Of a DNA stretch of 32,396 bases, positions 1 to 8,645 are shown in pieces. A program made the translations under genes and the position numbers. Numbering within the stretch: position 1 is the first letter of the stretch; each line of letters begins with the position of its first letter. The DNA lies in the NCBI GenBank assembly GCA_947624565.1, contig CANQKX010000002.1, forward strand, positions 66,059 through 98,454, read 5' to 3'. The notes under the pieces are model-generated. The model did no database searches, was not told where the DNA came from, and was given only the letters and a program-made list of their open reading frames with translations. The DNA comes from an uncultured Bacilli bacterium. GTDB taxonomy: Bacteria > Bacillota_I > Bacilli_A > RF39 > UBA660.

Positions 1-1560
1 TATTGGATGAGAGTTAATGATTTATTTATGATAAGACATACTACATTTGAAGAACCTATATTTGATTATAGGCGTCATAGCGGTTCACTTACTAGTCATG
101 CAAATCAATTAAATATATCACATAATACAGATTTATTAATGCAATTTGAAGATTTTAGACAAGATTACTATTTAATGCCATTAATATGGGTAATAGATGA
201 TAAAGAAAATCATAAAGAACTAGTAGATGAGATAATAAAAAGAAATCATATGATTATTGACTCTAATCAGGCAAATAATTGTGTATTAAATGATATTTAT
301 AGTAATTTAGTATATGTTTGTTTTGAAAATGATGATAAATTAAAAAAAGTTCCTTCTTCTGCATATAAAGTATTAATATCTAATAAGCAGTTTGATGGTA
401 AAAACTATAATTTATATATTACAACTAATATGAATGAAGAAATAATTAATATTGATAACCGAAAGGGGTTCTTTGCAATAGAAGATTATAATACAATATT
501 TTCATTTATAGATACAAAGGCAAAAGAATTTTTCTTAAGAAAAATGGAAGATGTTGCCATGGATGAAAATAAAAAAGAAAAATTAAAATTATCTGCTATT
601 GTTTGTACGTATAAAAGAACAGAAAAAGTTGTAAATGTACTTAAAACTTTATTAGATCAAACAGAAGATAGAAAAAACTTTGAAGTATTAGTTGTAAATA
701 ACGATATTAATAATAGTGAATTATTGGATTTAGTAGAAGATTTTAAAACAAAATATAAATTACCTAAAGAATTTTTTAGATATGTAGAAGCACCAATTAA
801 AGGTTTATCATATGCTAGAAATGTTGGTATGTATGAGGCAAAAGGTGAAATATTGTTATATTTAGATGATGATTCATTAGCAGATAAAAATAATATAAAA
901 GAAATAATTAATACATATAAAAATAATCCTTCAGCAGGTGTTGTAGGTGGTAATATAATACTTAAAAAACCTAAAGTGATACCAGAAATATTAATAGATG
1001 GTAAAGAAGGATTTTGGAGTCAATATTTAGTAAATTCTGATAAAGATAAAATAGTTACTGAGTGGTATGAGTTTCCTTATGGAGCAAATTATTCTGTATG
1101 GAAAAAAGATTTACTTAAAATAGGTGGATTTAGAGTTACTTACGGAAGACAAGGACATAATTACCTAGGAGGCGAAGAGGTGGTAGTCTCTAGTTTAATT
1201 CAAAAATTGGGAAAGAAGGTAGTTGTTTCTCCTAAGGCAATTGTGCACCATGATGTTGATGAAAGTAGATTTACATATGAACATGTTGAAAAAACAACAT
1301 TATCAGGATCAATGACAAGATTAAAAATGGAACAAGATTTAATTATAAGACCAGAATTTCATGATATTGATATTAGTAAAAGAGAAATAAGATATTTAAA
1401 AAATCAAAAAAGAAAAACTAATAATCAAGTTGAAAAATATTATTACAATGAGCAAATTAAATCAAATAAAAAAGCATTAGAAAAAATGAGAATGTCAATT
1501 AATGAGAGAATAAAAAGTACTAAATATAGAAAAGATAATTTAATATTTATTGAAAAGTAG
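1..1560 (+). CDS. Tandem family-2 glycosyltransferase, 5' end missing
   Basis: This is the 3' part of a larger gene. The frame is open to the window edge (Tyr-Trp before the first Met), and the first ~30 residues, with a YWMRV-like start and the YRRHSGSLTSH segment at 21-31 (counting from the Met at base 7), look like the end of a first GT2 catalytic domain. A linker of about 160 residues follows. A second, complete GT-A domain then starts at ~194: beta-strand SAIVCTYKR (196-204), metal-binding LDDD (286-289), the acceptor region GGNI (~314) and GGEE (388-391) in the place of the usual ED motif. The C-terminal ~90 residues are charged and helical. GT2 enzymes transfer sugars from nucleotide-sugars in the cytoplasm. 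The neighbours are glycan genes, so a role in building a surface polysaccharide or teichoic-type polymer is likely; donor and acceptor cannot be read from the sequence. Confidence 0.85.
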   Translation, partial: YWMRVNDLFMIRHTTFEEPIFDYRRHSGSLTSHANQLNISHNTDLLMQFEDFRQDYYLMPLIWVIDDKENHKELVDEIIKRNHMIIDSNQANNCVLNDIYSNLVYVCFENDDKLKKVPSSAYKVLISNKQFDGKNYNLYITTNMNEEIINIDNRKGFFAIEDYNTIFSFIDTKAKEFFLRKMEDVAMDENKKEKLKLSAIVCTYKRTEKVVNVLKTLLDQTEDRKNFEVLVVNNDINNSELLDLVEDFKTKYKLPKEFFRYVEAPIKGLSYARNVGMYEAKGEILLYLDDDSLADKNNIKEIINTYKNNPSAGVVGGNIILKKPKVIPEILIDGKEGFWSQYLVNSDKDKIVTEWYEFPYGANYSVWKKDLLKIGGFRVTYGRQGHNYLGGEEVVVSSLIQKLGKKVVVSPKAIVHHDVDESRFTYEHVEKTTLSGSMTRLKMEQDLIIRPEFHDIDISKREIRYLKNQKRKTNNQVEKYYYNEQIKSNKKALEKMRMSINERIKSTKYRKDNLIFIEK

Positions 1561-1569
1561 GTGATTTTT

Positions 1570-2748
1570 ATGAAGTATGCTGCATTATATTATAAAAATA
1601 CTGAAAATTTTGGAGATGATATTCAAACTTATGCATCTTTGCAATATTTGAAGAAAATAGACTATATAATTGATAGGGAAACAATCGATGATTTTGTACC
1701 AGATAAAAAAGAGTATGTAGCTGCAATTTTAAATGGATGGTATCAACATAAAAAATATAATTTTCCTATGTCACCTTATATATATCCAAAATTAGTTTCA
1801 ATGCATTTTACTAGTGATGATCCATATGATATAATTACAACAAAGAAAAATTATGATTATTTGGATGGATTTGCAAAAGATGTTATAACAAAATTTGGAA
1901 AGGTAGGATGTAGAGATTACGGTACACTTAAAGTGTTACAAGAAAAAGGATATGATTGTTATTTTTCAGGATGTTTAACACTTACAATAGACAATATTTC
2001 AAAAGTGGAAAAAAAGCCATATATATGTTTAGTTGATCTAGATGATAAGATTGTAAATTATATTAAAAGTATAACTAATTTAGAAGTTAAAGTAATGACT
2101 CATGAAGTTAATCAAGTTAAATATTCTAAATTATCATTTGATGAAAGAATGAATAGAGTAAAAGAATATTTAACTATATATCAAAATGCCCAACTTGTAA
2201 TTACAAATAGACTTCATGTTGCACTTCCTTGTTTAGCACTAAAAACTAATGTGGTATTAGTATATTATGATTGCTTTAAGGATAGATTAGAAACATATAA
2301 AGAATATTTAAATGTATATAGTGAAAAAGAAATTTTAAAAGAAAGTATAGAGAATCTTTTAAAATTAAAAAATCCAAAAAAATATTTAAAAATTAGGGAA
2401 AATTTAAAAAAAGAATGTACTGATTTTATAAATGAATGTGAAAATATTAATCTTGATACAAAAAAATTACCTGATATTGAATTTTATAAAAACTACTTAA
2501 TTCCTAAGTGTAATTATATGGAAAATATTTTCTTAAGTGGTATAAATGAGAAGAAAGAACATATAAAACAGATGCAAAAGAAAATATGGGATTTAGAAGG
2601 AACTGTTAAGTGGTATAGAGAAGATGAGATAGAAAAAATAAAAAAATTTGATGAATTACAAAATATCGTTAATGAATTACAAGATAATATAAATAGAAGA
2701 TTTATTAACAGAGTAATTAGAAAAGCTAAGTCAATATTCAAAAGATAA
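1570..2748 (+). CDS. Polysaccharide pyruvyl transferase family protein
   Basis: The family is recognised from NFGDDIQ near the N-terminus (13-19) and the TNRLHVA signature (212-218), which corresponds to the conserved S/T-x-RLH motif of PF04230 (WcaK/CsaB-like). Members transfer pyruvate from phosphoenolpyruvate to sugars, although some homologues act differently, so the reaction is inferred. A GTG directly after the upstream stop (1561) is in frame, but it lies inside AGGTGAT, a good ribosome binding site five bases before the ATG at 1570; I take the ATG. The last ~90 residues (about 300-392) are a charged helix or coiled coil ending in a basic tail, which may tether the enzyme to the membrane or to partner enzymes. 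It sits between a GT2 enzyme and three membrane transferase-like genes, probably one operon. Confidence 0.8.
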   Translation: MKYAALYYKNTENFGDDIQTYASLQYLKKIDYIIDRETIDDFVPDKKEYVAAILNGWYQHKKYNFPMSPYIYPKLVSMHFTSDDPYDIITTKKNYDYLDGFAKDVITKFGKVGCRDYGTLKVLQEKGYDCYFSGCLTLTIDNISKVEKKPYICLVDLDDKIVNYIKSITNLEVKVMTHEVNQVKYSKLSFDERMNRVKEYLTIYQNAQLVITNRLHVALPCLALKTNVVLVYYDCFKDRLETYKEYLNVYSEKEILKESIENLLKLKNPKKYLKIRENLKKECTDFINECENINLDTKKLPDIEFYKNYLIPKCNYMENIFLSGINEKKEHIKQMQKKIWDLEGTVKWYREDEIEKIKKFDELQNIVNELQDNINRRFINRVIRKAKSIFKR

Positions 2749-2758
2749 AAGGAATTAT

Positions 2759-4147
2759 ATGAAAAAATTAAAAACATTAATACCAATTATATTATCTTTA
2801 ATTATATGGTTATCTTTATGTAATAACAATAATATTTGGTATGATGAGTATTACACAATAGGTATGTTAGATCATAATATTATGGATATTATAAAAATAA
2901 CATCTTTTGATGTTCATCCGCCTTTATATTATATTTTGTTAAAATTATATACATTTATTTTTTCTAACTCACTTTTAAGTCTAAAAATCTTTTCAATGTT
3001 GCCTTTAATAGGAATTATCATATTAAATGAAATAGAAATAAAAAAAATATTTGATGAAAGAATTTCAAATATTTTTAATGTCTTATTTATAACATCATCT
3101 ATTGTTATGCAGTATGCACTTGAAGTAAGAATGTATTCTTTATCAATGTTTTTACTTTTTGGTATGGTTGTGTATGCCATAAAATATTTAAAAAATAATA
3201 ATTCTAAAGATTTAGTATTTATGACAATTTTTAGTATACTTGGAATATATAGTCACTATTATGTATTATTGTCTGCTATTATAATATATTTAATTTTATT
3301 AATAGTTAATATAAAAAATAAGAAATTCTTATTAAATATTTTTATATCTGGTGTTTTTAATGTAATATTGTATATTCCATGGTTATATACACTGATTAAT
3401 CAATTATTAAAAGTAAAAAAACATTTTTGGATTAGTAAATTAACGATAAGTGGATTATTGAAATATCCAAAAGAATTATTTTTATATGGAAAATACACAA
3501 ATATATTTTTAATATTTATATTAATAATTATGTTAATTGCTTTTATAATTTTTGTTAAGAAGAAATTGCAATATAAAAGAGAAATTATATTTTGTATTTT
3601 AGTTTTTATGTTAACCTTTATAGTTGGAATAGTAGTATCATTTTTATATAAGCCAGTATTGATTTCTAGGTATTTAACAATACAAATAGTTTCATGTTTA
3701 ATATTATGTTTTGCATTATTAATTGGTAATATAAATAATAGAATATTAAATTATTTTATAATTATAATATTTATATGCTTTGGTATTGTTTCATATACAA
3801 ATAGGTATAATTTAGAAATAGATAATTCAAATAAGTATACAAAAACAATAAAAAACTACATTAAAGATAATGATTCTGTAATTTTTATATCAAATGCAGA
3901 TCATGCAGTAGTTATTAATTATTATTTCGATAATTATCAGTATTATGCTTTTAATATCTATAATTATTCTCCATTTTATAATATAAAAAAATATAATGAA
4001 GACAAATTAAAAGAAAGCAATAATGTATGGTTTATCGAAAGAACAGATACTGAATATAAATTTAAAAATTGTTCTTTAGAGAAAGTAGATACTTTATATC
4101 TTGATGAGTGGTTAAGCTTTGATCTATATAAGGTTATATATAACTAA
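2759..4147 (+). CDS. GT39-like (PMT/ArnT-type) membrane glycosyltransferase
   Basis: This is a 462-residue hydrophobic protein with roughly ten membrane spans. After the first span comes WYDEYYT (27-33), an acidic Asp-Glu pair in the first extracytoplasmic loop, then DVHPPLYY (51-58). Both are hallmarks of the GT39/PMT_2 GT-C fold, in which the loop acidic residue is catalytic and the donor is a polyprenyl-phosphate sugar. A soluble tail of ~100 residues follows the last span at about 345. AAAGGA lies six bases before the ATG. The likely job is adding a sugar to a lipid-linked or cell-surface acceptor on the outer membrane face. The family is well supported; the substrate is not identifiable. 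Confidence 0.75.
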   Translation: MKKLKTLIPIILSLIIWLSLCNNNNIWYDEYYTIGMLDHNIMDIIKITSFDVHPPLYYILLKLYTFIFSNSLLSLKIFSMLPLIGIIILNEIEIKKIFDERISNIFNVLFITSSIVMQYALEVRMYSLSMFLLFGMVVYAIKYLKNNNSKDLVFMTIFSILGIYSHYYVLLSAIIIYLILLIVNIKNKKFLLNIFISGVFNVILYIPWLYTLINQLLKVKKHFWISKLTISGLLKYPKELFLYGKYTNIFLIFILIIMLIAFIIFVKKKLQYKREIIFCILVFMLTFIVGIVVSFLYKPVLISRYLTIQIVSCLILCFALLIGNINNRILNYFIIIIFICFGIVSYTNRYNLEIDNSNKYTKTIKNYIKDNDSVIFISNADHAVVINYYFDNYQYYAFNIYNYSPFYNIKKYNEDKLKESNNVWFIERTDTEYKFKNCSLEKVDTLYLDEWLSFDLYKVIYN

Positions 4148-4164
4148 TATAGGAGATGATCTAA

Positions 4165-5601
4165 ATGAAAAAATTTATTAAAAATAATAAGTGGTTATTA
4201 TTATTTAGTATAGTATTTTATATTACAATATTTTATTGTTGCTTGAATACATTTATTATTAGTGATGATTTACATTATTCCTTTTATTTACATAATGGAG
4301 AAAGAATAACTAATATATTTCAGATTATAAAAAATCAAATATATGATTATAGTCATTATAATGCAAGGTTAGTTGTTCACTTTATCGTACAATTTTTATT
4401 AATATGGGGTAAAAAATTATGGTATATATTAAATCCTTTAGTTATTTTGATTGGATTGTATTATTTTGCTAAAATAATACAATTAAAAACACAAAAAAAA
4501 GTTAATATAGTATTTTATATGATTGCATCTGCAATATGCTTTTTACTTTTATATGAAAGAAGATCACTTATATATTGGGTCGCAGGCTCAGTAAATTATA
4601 CATGGGTATTTACTGTATTAATTATATATTTATATTACTATTTAACTGGTAAATTAGAAAATAAGACAATTTTAAATATGGCATTTATTTTATTTTTTTC
4701 TAGTTTACACGAATGTACAATGGTAATGATGGTTATTTTTGTTTTAGGTAATATAATATTAAAATGTATAAAAGACAAAAAATTAAATAAAAAAATATTA
4801 TTATATTTAATACCATTATTCATAGGGATTTTATTTACAATATTATCACCTGGGAATCAATATAGACAGGGATTAAACGTTGAATGGAACAGTTTATCAC
4901 TAATTGAAAAAATTATGAAATCTTTACCAGTGGTTTCCTATAACTTATTTAAATTAGATTATATTTATTGTTTATTTCCAATTTTATATATTACAAGTAT
5001 TATTATAAATTTATTTAAAAATAAGAATATTAAAAGTAAAATATGTATTTTAATTATATTAATAAATGCAATTTTATGTTTATTAATAAAAAATAATTGG
5101 TTATATGTCTTACTTGCAGTTGTATTATTTATTGTAACTTTAATTCAATTTATAAAAGAAAAAGATTATAAAATGTTAATCTTATTAATAATGTTTTATG
5201 CTAATGGATTCTTTATAATATTAACACCAGAATATCTATACGGTAGAGTAAATTATCATACACATTTATTTATGGGATTGTATGCATTTATTTCGTTTTA
5301 TAATATTGATAGTTTTGATAATATCATTAAATGTTTGAGCACAATATTTGTTTTTATATTATTATTAATAGAAGTAAATGTATATCATGAAATAGGAAGT
5401 GTTATAGATGATAGAATGCAAGCTGTTATGAGGGTACAAAATAAAGAAACAAATATATTAGAAGTAAAACAACTAGATTATAAATATTGTATGTTTCATA
5501 TTGATTGCAATTCTCCTGATAGTGAAGATTATTGGGCATATAATTATTATCTAAAATATTATAATTTAGATAATAATACGAAAGTTAAGGTGGTAAAATA
5601 G
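4165..5601 (+). CDS. Multispanning membrane protein, DUF6056-like (putative GT-C)
   Basis: A 478-residue polytopic protein. The first span (about 10-30) is followed by SDDLHYSF (33-40) and later NARLVVHF (66-73), a pattern I associate with DUF6056 proteins: an acidic DD pair in loop 1, then an N/G-R and His segment. The arrangement resembles GT-C glycosyltransferases, with many spans and a soluble C-terminal end (about 410-478) holding DCNSPDSEDYW. It starts 17 bases after the previous gene with an AGGAGATGAT ribosome binding site and ends one base before the next. An enzymatic role is inferred from fold and position; no substrate can be assigned. Confidence 0.6.
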   Translation: MKKFIKNNKWLLLFSIVFYITIFYCCLNTFIISDDLHYSFYLHNGERITNIFQIIKNQIYDYSHYNARLVVHFIVQFLLIWGKKLWYILNPLVILIGLYYFAKIIQLKTQKKVNIVFYMIASAICFLLLYERRSLIYWVAGSVNYTWVFTVLIIYLYYYLTGKLENKTILNMAFILFFSSLHECTMVMMVIFVLGNIILKCIKDKKLNKKILLYLIPLFIGILFTILSPGNQYRQGLNVEWNSLSLIEKIMKSLPVVSYNLFKLDYIYCLFPILYITSIIINLFKNKNIKSKICILIILINAILCLLIKNNWLYVLLAVVLFIVTLIQFIKEKDYKMLILLIMFYANGFFIILTPEYLYGRVNYHTHLFMGLYAFISFYNIDSFDNIIKCLSTIFVFILLLIEVNVYHEIGSVIDDRMQAVMRVQNKETNILEVKQLDYKYCMFHIDCNSPDSEDYWAYNYYLKYYNLDNNTKVKVVK

Positions 5602-5602
5602 T

Positions 5603-7267
5603 ATGAAAAAAAATTATAAATATATATTAATCATATTATTAGTGACAATATTGATTATGTCTCGTATGTTTAGTAATGCATATTATGTAGGACATGATAC
5701 TATATATCATTCATCTGTTATTATTGATTTAGTTAATAGAATTAATGCAGACAATATAATTCCACCGAAAATATCAAGTATAGTCGGTTATGGATTTGGA
5801 TATGGTACAAGCTTATTTTATCCACCATTTACGCATATTGTAACTGCATATATTGCAAAAGCTATTGGTTTTTTGACTAAAAATCCTTATTATAGTATGA
5901 AAATAATGCATTTTATTTGTATGTTTTTGTCAGGAGTAGTAATGTATTTCTTGTCTTTAAAGTTATTTAAAAATAAAAAAGTAGCTTTAACCTCAAGTGT
6001 AATTTATATGTTTTTTCCATATCATCTAAGTGATATATTTATAAGAGATGCATTTGCAGAATCATGGATATTTGTATTTCTTCCTATTATATTATTAGGT
6101 TTATTTGAATTACTAGATAAAAATTATTTTAAATTTTTTGTGTTTTTTACATCAGGATATGTGCTTGGAATGTATAGTCATCTAGTTAGTATGGTGTATT
6201 TTACAATATTATTGATTCCATTTTTTATTGTATATTTTAAACAGATATTTACTAAGAAAAATATATTATATTTATTAATGTCTAGCTTATTAATATTATG
6301 TCTTACTTCACCATTTATAACTACATTATTAGAACATAAAATAAATGGAAGTTATAAAGTTTTTAGTGAAGGAATAATGGCAAGTGGTGCTTCATTAAAC
6401 TTTTCATCTATAAATTTATTAGATTATTTTTCACAAACTCCAAATACTAAATATGAAGGTATTTTGATATTTATTAATATTTTTATAATATTATTATTTG
6501 TTATATCGTTAATTATGTATAGAAAGTTGAAATTTACCAAAGAACAAAATAAAATCGTATTAAGTATATTTTTAATATTGTTATTTACAATAATAATAAT
6601 GTCTCCATTAATTGATTGGAAGAAGTTACCAGATTTTACATATATGATTCAGTTTTTATGGAGACTTGAAATAATGATTGCGATATGCATAAGTTTAATC
6701 GCACCTTTATGTATAAAAATAATAAGTGAAAAAAATCAAAAAATATTTACTACTATCATTATTATAGGTGTCATTTTGTTCGGATGGTCAAACATAAAAT
6801 TTAATAGTAGTGAAATAACAAATTATAAAACAGGTAATGTAAAAGATTGGGGTATGGGATGCGAAAAAGAATATTTACCTGTGAAATGTTCTTTTGAATA
6901 TTTACTTGAAAGAGAGCAAAATCCAGGAATATTAATTGTAGATGGTAATGCAAAAATTAAAATAGAAGAGGATGCTGTTCCATATTTAAAATTTAGCATT
7001 GAAAATATAGATAAAAATGTTACAATTGAACTTCCTAGAATCTATTACTTAGGATATCAGCTTACAGATAGTAAAAACAATAAAATAAAAATAAAAGAAA
7101 GTGATAATGGATTTTTACAAGTAACACTTAATAAAAATGATACATATAAATTGGATTATGTTGGTACGAAAGCATATAAAATTTCAGTTATAGTATGCAT
7201 AACTACTATATGTAGTATAATAATATTATTAATTTATTATAATAAAAAAATGGGTATAAAAAAATAA
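5603..7267 (+). CDS. Multispanning membrane protein, PTPS-related/GT-C-like
   Basis: A 554-residue polytopic protein. The first extracytoplasmic loop has GHDTIYH (30-36), a basic/aromatic stretch, Pro-Pro (54-55) and the aromatic/glycine stretch at 63-75 ending in FYPP. This pattern matches membrane proteins annotated as 6-pyruvoyl-tetrahydropterin synthase-related (PF10131), which despite the name look like GT-C enzymes. After about twelve spans there is an extracytoplasmic beta-rich domain (about 405-520, containing a Cys pair near GMGCEKEYLPVKC) and a last span before a short basic tail. It begins one base after the previous stop, with AAGGTGG as ribosome binding site, and is the last gene before a terminator. 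It may be a transferase or polymerase of the same glycan pathway; this is inference. Confidence 0.55.
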   Translation: MKKNYKYILIILLVTILIMSRMFSNAYYVGHDTIYHSSVIIDLVNRINADNIIPPKISSIVGYGFGYGTSLFYPPFTHIVTAYIAKAIGFLTKNPYYSMKIMHFICMFLSGVVMYFLSLKLFKNKKVALTSSVIYMFFPYHLSDIFIRDAFAESWIFVFLPIILLGLFELLDKNYFKFFVFFTSGYVLGMYSHLVSMVYFTILLIPFFIVYFKQIFTKKNILYLLMSSLLILCLTSPFITTLLEHKINGSYKVFSEGIMASGASLNFSSINLLDYFSQTPNTKYEGILIFINIFIILLFVISLIMYRKLKFTKEQNKIVLSIFLILLFTIIIMSPLIDWKKLPDFTYMIQFLWRLEIMIAICISLIAPLCIKIISEKNQKIFTTIIIIGVILFGWSNIKFNSSEITNYKTGNVKDWGMGCEKEYLPVKCSFEYLLEREQNPGILIVDGNAKIKIEEDAVPYLKFSIENIDKNVTIELPRIYYLGYQLTDSKNNKIKIKESDNGFLQVTLNKNDTYKLDYVGTKAYKISVIVCITTICSIIILLIYYNKKMGIKK

Positions 7268-7287
7268 TTATAGATAACAATAATAAT

Positions 7288-7306
7288 GTCATATGAAAAA
7301 TATGAC
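7288..7306. other. Small hairpin in the 3' UTR of the glycan operon
   Basis: A perfect 7-bp inverted repeat, GTCATAT/ATATGAC, closes a GAAAA loop 20 bases after the last glycan gene. No T-run follows, so it is not itself a terminator; it may stabilise the 3' end of the mRNA. Confidence 0.4.
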
Positions 7307-7316
7307 GATAAGTTTG

Positions 7317-7350
7317 AAGGACCTAATTATTATTAGGTTCTTTTTTATTT
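7317..7350 (+). terminator. Rho-independent terminator of the glycan operon
   Basis: AGGACCTAA pairs with TTAGGTTCT (one G-T pair) over a short loop and is followed by a run of six T, then ATTTTT. It separates the glycan genes from the downstream pair. Confidence 0.8.
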
Positions 7351-7380
7351 TTATGTTATTATATTATTAGGAAGTGTTGT

Positions 7381-7647
7381 ATGAAAAATAAAGTAGTAAT
7401 ATTTATTTTAAGTGTTTTAATATTATTAATGGTTGGTTTTATATTATTTTTTGATAATTATTTAAAAAGTAATGATAAATTATCAATTAAAATAGATAAT
7501 CAAATAAAAAATGAAGAAAATAATATAATTTTAAATAATAATAAATTAAATAAAAAAATAAGTGAAAATAATATTAAGTATAAAAATGTTGAAAATATGA
7601 ATAATTATATAGATTCATTAAATAAAAGGATAAAACAATATGAATGA
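7381..7647 (+). CDS. Small bitopic membrane protein with coiled coil
   Basis: This 88-residue protein has one N-terminal membrane span (about 4-25, inside-Lys orientation) and an Asn/Lys/Glu-rich, probably coiled-coil, outer segment (30-88). AGGAAG precedes the ATG. Its last 8 bases overlap the start of the polysaccharide deacetylase gene, so the two are translationally coupled, and the deacetylase has the same plan at its own N-terminus (one span, then a coiled coil). The two proteins could pair through their coiled coils at the membrane. The topology recalls FtsL/DivIC-type proteins, but I see no specific homology. Function unknown. Confidence 0.7.
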   Translation: MKNKVVIFILSVLILLMVGFILFFDNYLKSNDKLSIKIDNQIKNEENNIILNNNKLNKKISENNIKYKNVENMNNYIDSLNKRIKQYE

Positions 7648-8542
7648 AAAACAAATAGTAAAAATGATTCTTATAATTTTATTATTTTCTTTATTAATTA
7701 TATTTGGGTTAATAGTTAGAAATACATATATAAATAAAATAAAACCAATAAATGAAAAAAAAGTTTATTTAGAAAAACTTAAGCAAAATAATAAGAATAT
7801 TATAAATAAAATAAAAGAAGAAAATAGAAAAAGTAAAAATATAGATAATATATTAAAAGAAAACAAAGCAAAAAGGGAACAGTTAGAAAAGAAAGTATAT
7901 GAAAAAGAAAGTAATATAAGTGGAAAAGTTATATATTTAACTTTTGATGATGGACCTTCAATATATACAAATGAAATATTAAATATTTTAGATAAATATA
8001 AAATAAAAGCAACATTTTTTGTTGTATGTTCAAATAACTTAGAAGAATATACTAAAAAATATATTGAAAAAGGGCATACTATTGGGCTTCATTCTTGCAC
8101 TCATAAATATTCTAATATATATTCATCTGAAGAATCATATTTTAATGATTTAAATTACTTAAGTAGTTTAGTAGAAAAATATACAGGATATAAAAGTAAA
8201 TACATTAGATTTCCAGGAGGATCTAGTAATACAGTTAGTAGATTTAATAGAGGTATAATGACTAGATTATCTAATAAATTAAAAGAAAATGGTTATAAAT
8301 ATTTTGATTGGAATATAGATTCAAATGATGCCGCAGGTGCAAATTCAAATCAAATATATTCAAATGTTATAGGAGCACTTGAAAATAATAATAGAAATAT
8401 ATCTATGGTACTTATGCATGATACTAAATCATCAACAAAAGATGCACTAGATAGTATAATAAAAGATGCACTACAGATGGGATATACATTTGCTAATATA
8501 AATGACTATACTCCAGAAGTTCATCATGGAATAAATAATTAA
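7640..8542 (+). CDS. Membrane-anchored polysaccharide (peptidoglycan) deacetylase, NodB/CE4
   Basis: Residues 8-28 form a membrane anchor and 35-92 a charged coiled coil, followed by a complete NodB domain from ~96. All five CE4 motifs are visible: TFDDG (101-105) with the catalytic base Asp and metal Asp, HSCTH (151-155) with the two metal His, RFPGG (190-194), DWN (223-225) and LMHD (258-261) with the late catalytic His. The family removes acetyl groups from N-acetylglucosamine or N-acetylmuramic acid in cell wall or surface glycans, often giving lysozyme resistance. The outward-facing anchored architecture fits a PgdA-type peptidoglycan deacetylase; the exact substrate is inferred. The gene overlaps the 88-residue membrane protein upstream by 8 bases. 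Confidence 0.88.
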   Translation: MNEKQIVKMILIILLFSLLIIFGLIVRNTYINKIKPINEKKVYLEKLKQNNKNIINKIKEENRKSKNIDNILKENKAKREQLEKKVYEKESNISGKVIYLTFDDGPSIYTNEILNILDKYKIKATFFVVCSNNLEEYTKKYIEKGHTIGLHSCTHKYSNIYSSEESYFNDLNYLSSLVEKYTGYKSKYIRFPGGSSNTVSRFNRGIMTRLSNKLKENGYKYFDWNIDSNDAAGANSNQIYSNVIGALENNNRNISMVLMHDTKSSTKDALDSIIKDALQMGYTFANINDYTPEVHHGINN

Positions 8543-8586
8543 AATATAAAGTTTACTATATGTGTCAAATAATAGAAATAAAATAT

Positions 8587-8614
8587 TTGTATTTTAAAAG
8601 AAATGTGCTATAAT
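8587..8614 (+). promoter_or_regulatory. Promoter of typA (extended -10)
   Basis: TATAAT at 8609-8614 is preceded by TG-C, an extended -10 element; a weak TTGTAT lies 16 bases upstream. The typA ATG is 31 bases downstream with a GAGGAGTGA ribosome binding site. Confidence 0.65.
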
Positions 8615-8645
8615 ATCAAAGGTTAAAACGAGGAGTGAAGTATTT

